From Ignavibacteria bacterium (GTDB taxonomy: Bacteria; Bacteroidota; Ignavibacteria; Kapaibacteriales; UBA4661), in contig JAAFHM010000044.1 in assembly GCA_013298375.1 (NCBI GenBank), positions 1 to 16,361 of the forward strand: a stretch of DNA of 16,361 bases, read 5' to 3'. The notes below the pieces were generated by a model. That model was not told the origin of the DNA and made no database searches. It saw nothing but the letters and a program-made list of their open reading frames with translations. Made by a program: the position numbers and the translations under genes. Of the stretch, positions 7,522 through 14,270 are shown one piece after another (position 1 is the first letter of the stretch; each line of letters begins with the position of its first letter).

Positions 7522-8795
7522 AGAATCCAATGTTTATGCGCCTTATACGCTATCTTGTTGTGATACCGCTTAAAGTTTTAGGTGGAGTGCTGCTTGTGGC
7601 TGTTGTTCTAGCAAGCATTCCCTACGCACTCTGTCCTGTCTATGATTTCCCAGTAATTACGCCGTTTTCGGGCAATGTGCTATACAATCCTTATTCCTCC
7701 ATCAATGATAGCTTGCCGAATGGAAAATGGCTAAAAGCCAATTTTCATGCGCATTCTGTGGCTTGGCGCGGCTTGGCACATGGTAATTCCTCGCTTCCGG
7801 CGTTGAGTAATTCCTACAAACGGCTTGGATACGACGTTGCCGCAGTGTCGAATTATCACCGCATGGACACACTGCCGGACTTTTCGGAATACTTTATTTC
7901 CTCCTACGAACACGGCTATAATGTCCGTAAAGCTCATCAAATCTGCATCGGTGCAAAAGATGTTGTTTGGACGGATTATGTATTTGGACATTGGATGCAG
8001 CAAAAGCAGCACAACATCAAGCGTTTGAAGGATGTTACCCCCGTTGTCGCGTTGGCACATCCGATATGGCAAGGTGCGTACTCGCCTGAATCTGTGCGCT
8101 TTTTGACCGATTACGATGCAATGGAGGTTTTTAATCATTTCCGCGAATCGCTTGAACTCTTCGATTCTGCGTGGTCTGCGGGGCGCACGGCATGGGCGAT
8201 GGGCGCAGATGATTCGCACGACGTACAAGGCGTGGGCGAAAACGGCGTGTGCTGGACGATGATTTACGCTGCGAAGCCGCACCGCGACAGCATTCTTCAG
8301 GCATTGCGGCAAGGGCGTTGTTATGCTGTGAAATTGAATAGCCTTTTGCGTGAGCGCTGGAAGGACTTAGGCTCAGGGCTGGTACGGGATTCCTGCCTCA
8401 ATGCTGTGAATGATTGCCGATTGGAGACGCTTTCGGTACAAGGCGACTCCATAACACTCACCATGACGGGAAACGTTGTATTGGTGCGCTTTATAGGACA
8501 ATCGGGTATCGTTCGCAACGCCATTTCGGGCAAAAATGTCACAGGATACCGTTTCCGACCCTATGACACCTACATTCGCGCTGAAATTCTTTCGCCCAAT
8601 ACGACGATTGTTTTGAACCCTGTTGTCCGCACCGCAGATGGCTCGTTACCACAGGCATCGGCAAGCGTTAATGCTGTGAAAACCGCATTGTGGGTGTTAT
8701 TGTGGCTTATCGTGTATGGCGGGCTTGCTTTCGTACTTGTTCGTCGATATTTCAGAGCAAAGAACGTGGAGAAGAATGCCGTTAAAAAATGTTAA
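7518..8795 (+). CDS. Membrane-anchored PHP-domain metallophosphoesterase
   Basis: A 425-residue protein with a PHP (polymerase and histidinol phosphatase) fold, a trinuclear metal phosphoesterase family. Visible metal-ligand motifs are HAH at residues 77-79, NYH at 112-114, AHP at 180-182 and DDSHD at 231-235, in the expected PHP order. A membrane segment at about 12-34 precedes the domain, and a second at about 388-408 (ALWVLLWLIVYGGLAFVLV) closes the protein, leaving a short basic tail. Residues about 303-372 look like a beta-sandwich appended to the PHP domain. The catalytic part is therefore probably periplasmic, between two anchors. The ATG at 7518 overlaps the upstream stop (ATGA); a TTG at 7503 is also possible but would lie inside the upstream gene. 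Substrate unknown; nucleotides or sugar phosphates are possible for this fold. Confidence 0.82.
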   Translation: MKNPMFMRLIRYLVVIPLKVLGGVLLVAVVLASIPYALCPVYDFPVITPFSGNVLYNPYSSINDSLPNGKWLKANFHAHSVAWRGLAHGNSSLPALSNSYKRLGYDVAAVSNYHRMDTLPDFSEYFISSYEHGYNVRKAHQICIGAKDVVWTDYVFGHWMQQKQHNIKRLKDVTPVVALAHPIWQGAYSPESVRFLTDYDAMEVFNHFRESLELFDSAWSAGRTAWAMGADDSHDVQGVGENGVCWTMIYAAKPHRDSILQALRQGRCYAVKLNSLLRERWKDLGSGLVRDSCLNAVNDCRLETLSVQGDSITLTMTGNVVLVRFIGQSGIVRNAISGKNVTGYRFRPYDTYIRAEILSPNTTIVLNPVVRTADGSLPQASASVNAVKTALWVLLWLIVYGGLAFVLVRRYFRAKNVEKNAVKKC

Positions 8796-8811
8796 ATACC
8801 CGCATCATTGC

Positions 8812-8841
8812 TTGGCTTCTGCGCTTTGTATTGTAGATTTG
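8812..8841 (+). promoter_or_regulatory. Bacteroidota-type promoter for the sensor kinase gene
   Basis: TTG at 8812-8814 and TAGATTTG at 8834-8841 are separated by 19 bases. This fits the TTG-N19-21-TAnnTTTG (-33/-7) pattern described for Bacteroidota. Transcription would start around 8847, about 35 bases before the ATG at 8883. That agrees with the ATG start and argues against the TTG at 8808, which lies upstream of the promoter. Confidence 0.6.
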
Positions 8842-8882
8842 CAGTGTTCATCATTGATTACTCACGTTGTTTCTGGTTTGTT

Positions 8883-10871
8883 ATGAAAAAGCGCACGATT
8901 TGGACTATTCTCGCCCTGATGCTTATTGGGCTTTTAGGTATTGTTGTGATACAAGTTTATTGGCTGGCACGAGCTTCTGCACTGGAACAGAGTTTGTTCA
9001 AGCAGCGCGTCCATCGTGCGCTCAATAATGTGGCACGGCAGCTTGAAATCAAAGAGACGAAATCGTTAATTATGCAAAGCCTCAATGACGTTCGCAAAAC
9101 AGCAGAAGCGGTGAAAGCGCGTCGTCATGCGCCATTGGCGGCAAGTCGCTCAGACCGCCAAATAGCCCAGTCTGCTCCCAAAGTCTTACCAAAGTCCACT
9201 TCGGGCGTTGCGGATTCGTTAGCGGTCAGCCTCAGGGATCCAAGTGCTAACGGCAAAATTGCACCGAGCAATAAAACTGCACCAAGCAGCCATAGCGATA
9301 AACCATCGGGCGAAAAACTAACCAGCGATAAAGGCTCATCCTTGAGCGTTCAAGACGGCTCCGACTCGTTTGAAATGCGCATTGATAATGGCAATATTTC
9401 GTTTCGCTCTTCAAAATCTTCCGCAAATGGCAACAATGGACGTGGCTCGTCAGTTGTTGCGCAGCCCGCACCACCACAACCACCGCAGGGCTTGGTTGTC
9501 ACTATTCCCACGCCGGACGGACAGCCATTCCGTTTCATTATCCCAACCTCGAAGCCCTTTCAGCGCGATTCCTTGGCACGGCGTGTTCGGCGGTTTTCGA
9601 GTGGTGGTGGCAATTATGCAGTATCAGGCTCAAAGACCTTAGAAGAAAAAATGAATTTGGCTGCCGAGCGCCGTGCCGAAGCACTTGAGCGCCCGTCAAG
9701 CGGTTCCGAGTGTGAGAACTGCCCTCAAACAAAGGAGCAGCGCGAGGCACAGCGTGATGCGCTACGCAATGCGCAGCGCTCACACGAAAAATATCTCCGA
9801 GACCACTTCCAACGCGAGTTTGCAAAATCGCAACAAATGATTGAGCGTCTGCGCCGTATGCAGGGCGTGAATACGCGCGATGTAGATTCGGTTTTTGCAA
9901 TGGCGTTTCGCCAAACATGGCAGGATATGGGCAATTTTGGTTTTGAAATGCGTGTGCTTCCGCCCGGCTCGGTTGCTCCTCCTGCTTCTACCGCCGTTAT
10001 CAATCCTCCAAGCCCTCCCGCACCGCCACAGTCCGCACAAGAAGCTATTTCGGAGAACGCTATACAACAGCCGACAAAGAAGAAACACGCGCCTAGCATA
10101 GCACAAAAAAACAAGGAGTTGAAGCCACAAACTGGCACAGAAGCTCGCACACAAACCCGCGACACGATTGGCAAAATTCTTGATAAAGTTGACCTTATTG
10201 AGAATGTCTTGGAAAACATGGTTTCGCGGAAACAATCAGCCATGGAGCGTGTTCCACTTACGGATTTAGAAGTGCTGCTTGCGGCGGAGTTGCGTGAGAA
10301 TAGTGTGAATATTGGCTATGAGTACGGCATTATGCGTGGCAATGGCGGACGGAGCGGGAAAAAGCAAGATTCGATGCTGATAGTTCGTGCCTCGACGCAG
10401 AGCCAGAATGACCCTGCCACACCGCATCATTCCGTTGCACTTCGCGCTTCAGAATTTCAGGTACAACTTTTCCCGAATGATATTTGGGGCAGTGAGGAGA
10501 AAGAATATCTTGCCGTCCATTTTCCTGACTATGCACCCGGCTTGACACTTGCCGGAATCGCACCAGTACTGGGTTCGTCGGTGATTTTTCTCTTGCTTAT
10601 TGTGGGCTGTTTTGGCTTTACGCTTGTAGCACTCATGAAACAGAAGAAACTCTCCGATATGAAAACGGACTTTATCAACAATATGACGCATGAACTGAAA
10701 ACACCGATTGCGACTATCTCCATTGCCAGTGAGCGCTCAAAGATACGCACGTGCGGAGCGAAAGCGTCCGCGTGGAGCGGTTTGTTAATATTATTCATGA
10801 TGAAAACAAGCGCCTCGCCGGACACGTCGAAAAAGTGCTCCAAGCCGCACAAATGGACAGAGGCGAACTGA
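8883..10871 (+). CDS. Sensor histidine kinase, N-terminal part (frameshifted)
   Basis: Sensor half of a two-component kinase. The start MKKRTIWTILALMLIGLLGIVVIQVYWL forms membrane segment one (about residues 7-28) and is typical of Bacteroidota sensor kinases. A second membrane segment lies at about 563-583. Between them is an unusually large extracytoplasmic region of some 530 residues. Most of it (about 70-430) is low-complexity, rich in Ser, Ala, Pro, Gln and Arg, with proline-rich stretches. The part next to the membrane (FQVQLFPNDIW...YLAVHFPDY) resembles the usual compact sensor. The HisKA box FINNMTHELKTPIA has His603. From about residue 618 the frame is wrong, and the last ~45 residues to the stop at 10869-10871 are nonsense. 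I use the ATG at 8883, downstream of the promoter, not the TTG at 8808. Confidence 0.82.
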   Translation: MKKRTIWTILALMLIGLLGIVVIQVYWLARASALEQSLFKQRVHRALNNVARQLEIKETKSLIMQSLNDVRKTAEAVKARRHAPLAASRSDRQIAQSAPKVLPKSTSGVADSLAVSLRDPSANGKIAPSNKTAPSSHSDKPSGEKLTSDKGSSLSVQDGSDSFEMRIDNGNISFRSSKSSANGNNGRGSSVVAQPAPPQPPQGLVVTIPTPDGQPFRFIIPTSKPFQRDSLARRVRRFSSGGGNYAVSGSKTLEEKMNLAAERRAEALERPSSGSECENCPQTKEQREAQRDALRNAQRSHEKYLRDHFQREFAKSQQMIERLRRMQGVNTRDVDSVFAMAFRQTWQDMGNFGFEMRVLPPGSVAPPASTAVINPPSPPAPPQSAQEAISENAIQQPTKKKHAPSIAQKNKELKPQTGTEARTQTRDTIGKILDKVDLIENVLENMVSRKQSAMERVPLTDLEVLLAAELRENSVNIGYEYGIMRGNGGRSGKKQDSMLIVRASTQSQNDPATPHHSVALRASEFQVQLFPNDIWGSEEKEYLAVHFPDYAPGLTLAGIAPVLGSSVIFLLLIVGCFGFTLVALMKQKKLSDMKTDFINNMTHELKTPIATISIASERSKIRTCGAKASAWSGLLILFMMKTSASPDTSKKCSKPHKWTEAN

Positions 10872-11353
10872 ACTTAAAACTTGTGCCGACGAACACCCAC
10901 ACGCTTATCGAAGCCGTAGCGGACTCACTGGCACTGCAATTGGAACAAAAACAAGGACGCATTGAACTCCGCTTGGAAGCTCATACGTCCGTGTTGCAAG
11001 CCGATGAAGCGCATTTTCGTAATGTCCTGATGAATTTACTGGACAATGCCAATAAATACACCCCCGAAGCGCCGCACATCATCGTTTCAACCCGAAACAC
11101 CGTACAGGCGCTCATTATCACGATAAGCGACAATGGAATCGGTATGTCGCGCGAGGCACAGAAGCAAATTTTTGAAAAGTTCTACCGTGTTCCAACGGGC
11201 AATCGGCATGATGTCAAAGGCTTTGGTTTGGGGCTGAATTACGTCAAAACGATTGTCGAGGCTCATGGTGGGACGGTTTCTGTGAAAAGCGAACAAGGCA
11301 AAGGTAGCACATTTGAAGTAACGATGCCGCTTGCCAGTGCGCTCATTGCTTAA
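10751..11353 (+). CDS. Sensor histidine kinase, C-terminal ATPase part (frameshifted)
   Basis: The catalytic part of the same kinase in the next frame; the open frame begins at a GTG (10751), which is probably not a true start. It opens with the second half of the dimerisation hairpin (VERFVNIIHDENKRLAGHVEKVLQAAQM). A complete HATPase_c domain follows: N box LLDNANKYTPEA, G1 box DNGIGMS, F box FEKFYRVPTG and G2 box KGFGLGLNYVK, ending near GKGSTFEVTMPL. All ATP-binding motifs are intact. Alone it lacks the phospho-accepting histidine, which sits in the upstream frame, so it should not work as an independent autokinase. The response regulator gene begins 93 bases downstream and probably shares the transcript. 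Confidence 0.82.
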   Translation: MRSESVRVERFVNIIHDENKRLAGHVEKVLQAAQMDRGELNLKLVPTNTHTLIEAVADSLALQLEQKQGRIELRLEAHTSVLQADEAHFRNVLMNLLDNANKYTPEAPHIIVSTRNTVQALIITISDNGIGMSREAQKQIFEKFYRVPTGNRHDVKGFGLGLNYVKTIVEAHGGTVSVKSEQGKGSTFEVTMPLASALIA

Positions 11354-11400
11354 AATCTTTTCCACAGGTTTATTATTTTTCTTGTGCAACCAAATAACAA

Positions 11401-11422
11401 CTTTCACGTAGTGCCGTGAAAG
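11401..11422. repeat. Perfect 8-bp inverted repeat between kinase and regulator genes
   Basis: CTTTCACG (11401-11408) and CGTGAAAG (11415-11422) are exact reverse complements around a six-base spacer, ending 24 bases before the response regulator ATG. No T run follows, so it is not a standard terminator. It could be an operator for autoregulation or an mRNA hairpin affecting translation of the regulator. A related TTTTCAC lies just downstream, near 11430. Confidence 0.5.
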
Positions 11423-11446
11423 AGTGTCTTTTCACTACAACCATTG

Positions 11447-12151
11447 ATGGCTATGGAGCAGCATACAATCTTACTTGTCGAGGACGACACCAATTTAGGC
11501 GGTGTCCTGCAAGAATATTTGACCATTAAGGGTTACACCGTCGAACTCAGCCGCGACGGTGAAGCGGGCTGGACGGCGTTTCAAAAAGGTAAATTTGATT
11601 TGTGCATTATTGATGTGATGATGCCAAAGCAAGATGGGTTCTCGCTTGCCCGCTCTATTCGTGCGAATAATGAACACGTTCCTATCGTCTTTGTGACAGC
11701 AAAATCTATGCAAGCCGATAAAGTTGAAGGCTTCAACATTGGCGCGGACGACTACATTACGAAACCCTTCAGCATTGAAGAATTGATGCTCCGCGTTCAA
11801 GCTATTTTGCGCCGTGCAAAGCCGACACAATCCCCCTCCGAGCAGAATTTGCCGGATGATTTTCCAATTGGTGATTACCGCTTCAGCTACCCCAACCAGC
11901 TTTTACGCCATCCCGAAGCAACAACGCAACTCACAAGCAAAGAAGCCGACCTGTTGCGCCTTCTCTGCCTTCATGCAAACCAAGTCATGAAGCGCGAAAC
12001 AGCACTCAAAAGCATTTGGGGCGACGACTCTTATTTCAATGGGCGCAGCATGGATGTTTTCATTACCAAATTGAGAAAATATCTTAAACTTGACCCAACC
12101 GTGGAAATAATGAACGTACATGGGTCGGGGTACAAACTGGTGGTGCGATAG
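11447..12151 (+). CDS. OmpR-family two-component response regulator
   Basis: A 234-residue DNA-binding response regulator. The receiver domain (about residues 6-118) has the acidic pair Asp13-Asp14 in LLVEDDTNLGG, the phospho-accepting Asp56 in LCIIDVMMPKQDG, the conserved Thr in VFVTAKS and Lys106 in YITKPFS. The C-terminal winged helix (about 135-233) contains QLTSKEADLLRLLCLHANQVMKRE, a DDSYFNGRSMDVFITKLRKYL recognition region and the closing VHGSGYKLVV, as in the OmpR/PhoB group. It lies directly after the frameshifted kinase, its presumed partner. In-frame starts are ATG 11447, ATG 11453 and TTG 11444; none has a clear Shine-Dalgarno. It ends 19 bases from the convergent hydrolase gene, with no visible terminator between. 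If the kinase frameshift is real, this regulator may be orphaned. Confidence 0.94.
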   Translation: MAMEQHTILLVEDDTNLGGVLQEYLTIKGYTVELSRDGEAGWTAFQKGKFDLCIIDVMMPKQDGFSLARSIRANNEHVPIVFVTAKSMQADKVEGFNIGADDYITKPFSIEELMLRVQAILRRAKPTQSPSEQNLPDDFPIGDYRFSYPNQLLRHPEATTQLTSKEADLLRLLCLHANQVMKRETALKSIWGDDSYFNGRSMDVFITKLRKYLKLDPTVEIMNVHGSGYKLVVR

Positions 12152-12170
12152 AGGCTTAAATTCACCGTCT

Positions 12171-13619
12171 TTATTTTTGTCTAGCAAATTTCAAGTCCTT
12201 GACCCCAAAATTTGAAATCACGAACTCCGTAACTACTCCCGTGCTGTTTCTCAAAAATTCCATTTCAAACCGAAAAACATGGTCGCCGGAGCCGTAAAAT
12301 TTACTTTCTCCAATGCGCTTTAACTCAATATCCCCTAATCTTATGTGCTTCATCGTAAGTTTTTCGCCATTCATCTCAAAGGTATAGCTGGTGCGGAGTT
12401 CGTCATTGAAATACTCACCTTCAAATTCCTTGAGGCTTGTGGTATAATTTACTATTGGCTTGATGTTGGCATTTGTCGCGTTTACTGGATTTGTCCCTTT
12501 TCTCTCTTGCAATTTGTCCTTGATATAAAAATCAGCAATATCCCATCTGCCGCCCAAACGCTCATTATCTTCATCATTGCTCAGTTGGATAATGGATAAA
12601 TGCTGGTCGGGGAAGCGTCCTAGATATGTCCTAAAAGCCGCAGTATGTCCACCGTGTGAAATAGTAGAAATGCCTTTATGCTTCCAAAGATTTTGCCCCT
12701 TTGCCTGAAAAATTGTATCTCCATCAATGATTCTCATAACAACTTTTTGCCCATTATCCAGGTGTGATGCTTCATTGAATGCTTTGATGAGTTTGGTATT
12801 ACCGACTATCGGGTTTTCAAAATTTAATGCCCATTTACTGAGATCTTCGACGGTTGAAAGCAGATTTGAGGAACCAACATTTGAAGAGGTTAGAATTTTG
12901 TGATAATACGCACCCTTGTCAAATTCATATGACTCGGCTTTGTTCTTCACAATTTTTTCAGCGTTATCACAAAACTGTGTGTTCGTCATGCCTAGTGGTT
13001 TGAAGATTTTTTCGCTTGTGTATTCTGCAAGCATCTTTCCAGAGGTACGGCGCACGATTTCTGCCAAAAGGATATAGTTTGTGTTGCTGTAACCGAATGC
13101 AGTGCCGGATTCAACATTGGTTTTCTTTTGGGCTGCCAACAATTTCAGTATTTGTTCATTCGTGAATACATCGTCTAAACGCCAACCTGCCAACGACAGC
13201 AATGCGCCATGATCACGCAGTCCGCTAATATGCGCCAGTAGATGTTTAATTTTTATGATTTTACCGTAAACAGGCAGTTCGGGAATATATTTTCGTACAT
13301 CGTCCTCCAGCGAGACTTTGCCTTCACTTTCCAAAAGATACACAGCGAATGCGGTAAACTGCTTTGATACTGAAGCAAGGTTAAAAACCGTTTGCGGGGT
13401 AATCGGAATGTCGTGGTCGAGGTCAGCCATACCGTAGCCCTTTTTGAAAACGATTTTTCCATCTTTGACGATGGCAACCGCTACGCCTGGCGTTTTTTCG
13501 TTGTAGGAAGCGAACAAAGAATCAATTTTCCTTGCTGCTGCTATTTCGTTTGTTTGCGATAGTGCAGAGTTTGATAGTACAAAGAAACAAACGAAGAGAA
13601 AGAGTTTAGAGATGTTCAT
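12171..13619 (-). CDS. Exported serine hydrolase, beta-lactamase class C/PBP-like
   Basis: A 482-residue member of the serine beta-lactamase/penicillin-binding-protein-like hydrolases. A signal peptide (MNISKLFLFVCFFVLSNSALS, cleavage before QT) directs export. The three active-site elements are present: SVSK at residues 83-86 (nucleophile Ser83, general base Lys86), YSN at 177-179, and HGG at 322-324 in place of KTG. A C-terminal beta-rich extension of about 85 residues (from about 398, FEGEYFNDELRTSYTF) is common in this family. The substrate cannot be told; relatives include esterases, D-aminopeptidases and PBP4-like enzymes, and only some are true beta-lactamases. It is the last gene of a probable minus-strand operon, 27 bases after the Nudix-like gene. 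Sampled GC is lower here (about 35-43%) than in the plus-strand genes. Confidence 0.9.
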   Translation of the reverse strand: MNISKLFLFVCFFVLSNSALSQTNEIAAARKIDSLFASYNEKTPGVAVAIVKDGKIVFKKGYGMADLDHDIPITPQTVFNLASVSKQFTAFAVYLLESEGKVSLEDDVRKYIPELPVYGKIIKIKHLLAHISGLRDHGALLSLAGWRLDDVFTNEQILKLLAAQKKTNVESGTAFGYSNTNYILLAEIVRRTSGKMLAEYTSEKIFKPLGMTNTQFCDNAEKIVKNKAESYEFDKGAYYHKILTSSNVGSSNLLSTVEDLSKWALNFENPIVGNTKLIKAFNEASHLDNGQKVVMRIIDGDTIFQAKGQNLWKHKGISTISHGGHTAAFRTYLGRFPDQHLSIIQLSNDEDNERLGGRWDIADFYIKDKLQERKGTNPVNATNANIKPIVNYTTSLKEFEGEYFNDELRTSYTFEMNGEKLTMKHIRLGDIELKRIGESKFYGSGDHVFRFEMEFLRNSTGVVTEFVISNFGVKDLKFARQK

Positions 13620-13646
13620 TGGTTTGAAAATGTTTGGTGGTTGCTA

Positions 13647-14231
13647 CTATTTTTTATCCAATGGATAGAAGGCTTCCTCCATAACGCAGGAAAATTTCCC
13701 GTCATTGGCGGTACACAAAAAAGCCCCACCCCAGAGAGTTTTCGGGTAGGTGATAATTTGCTTCGTCTCAGCTTTTAAGGCATCGAAACGTATGCTATCC
13801 AATGCCTCCTTGATGGGAAACCATTGATATTTTTGATGAGGTTTTGCGGCTTGTCCTATATTGCCGCTTATGTATTTAGCCGTATAATGTGTACGATAGG
13901 AAACATCATCAAGGTCTGTCCATTTGTAGGTAAAAATTCCAGCCAATCTTTTTACTTCCACCACAAGACCAATCGCTTTCGCCAAACTGTCCAATCCTTG
14001 TTTCAAGGTTTGCTTTTTGTTTGAGCGCAAGGCTGGTGTCATCCAGCCATTGCGCCCTTTTTCCAGTAAAATCTCCTGTTGTTGGTTAAAGATAATCAGC
14101 CGTTGTATGGTGTGATTATCGCCGGGCTGTACTTCATTTCTAGGCTTCGGTGCGACTTTTGCCGAGTCCTGCGCAAAAGCGAAAGGCATTCCACAAAAGA
14201 GGGTGAGAATGAATGCTACGATAGATTTCAT
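13647..14231 (-). CDS. Exported Nudix-like protein with degenerate catalytic box
   Basis: A 194-residue protein with a signal peptide (MKSIVAFILTLFCGMPFAFA, cleavage before QDS). Residues about 40-150 read like a Nudix domain: HTIQRLIIFNQQQEILLEKG, then GWMTPAL, a helix, IGLVVEVKRLAGIFTYKW, and later KYQWFPIKEAL. The Nudix box should read GX5EX7REUXEEXGU, but the equivalent segment (about 66-89, ending LDSLAKAIGL) lacks the Arg-Glu and Glu-Glu residues that bind metal. Standard pyrophosphohydrolase activity is therefore unlikely. A C-terminal segment (about 165-194) with two Cys (173, 182) may form a disulfide in the periplasm. It lies 39 bases after the DJ-1 fusion gene and 27 bases before the hydrolase gene, with no promoter in either gap. 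It may be a binding or scaffold protein; family assignment is moderate. Confidence 0.7.
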   Translation of the reverse strand: MKSIVAFILTLFCGMPFAFAQDSAKVAPKPRNEVQPGDNHTIQRLIIFNQQQEILLEKGRNGWMTPALRSNKKQTLKQGLDSLAKAIGLVVEVKRLAGIFTYKWTDLDDVSYRTHYTAKYISGNIGQAAKPHQKYQWFPIKEALDSIRFDALKAETKQIITYPKTLWGGAFLCTANDGKFSCVMEEAFYPLDKK

Positions 14232-14270
14232 GTTTCTGTATGTGTTTGAATTTGTTTGTGATAAGCAATG

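Larger units (their letters stand above)
8883..11353 (+). pseudogene. Frameshifted sensor histidine kinase gene (whole locus)
   Basis: The two reading frames described separately below form one kinase gene. After the Glu codon at 10731-10733 one G appears to be missing. With a G inserted before 10734, the frame continues as SEALKDTHVRSESVRVERF and runs to the stop at 11351-11353, giving 823 residues. In that restored protein the phospho-accepting His is 603, the N box LLDNANKY is about 719-726, DNGIG is 750-754 and GFGLGL is 780-785. Whether this is a true mutation or a sequencing/assembly error cannot be told here. The surrounding sequence shows no further decay, which favours an error or a very recent event. 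Confidence 0.8.

Noticed and set aside
7731..8312. A 193-codon minus-strand open frame opposite the PHP gene
   Set aside because: The plus-strand PHP metal motifs are intact across it; the antisense product is Arg/Cys/His-rich with no domain.
8808..8882. TTG start giving the kinase 25 extra residues
   Set aside because: The start lies upstream of the likely promoter (8812-8841), and the extra residues would precede a standard N-terminal membrane segment beginning at the ATG 8883.
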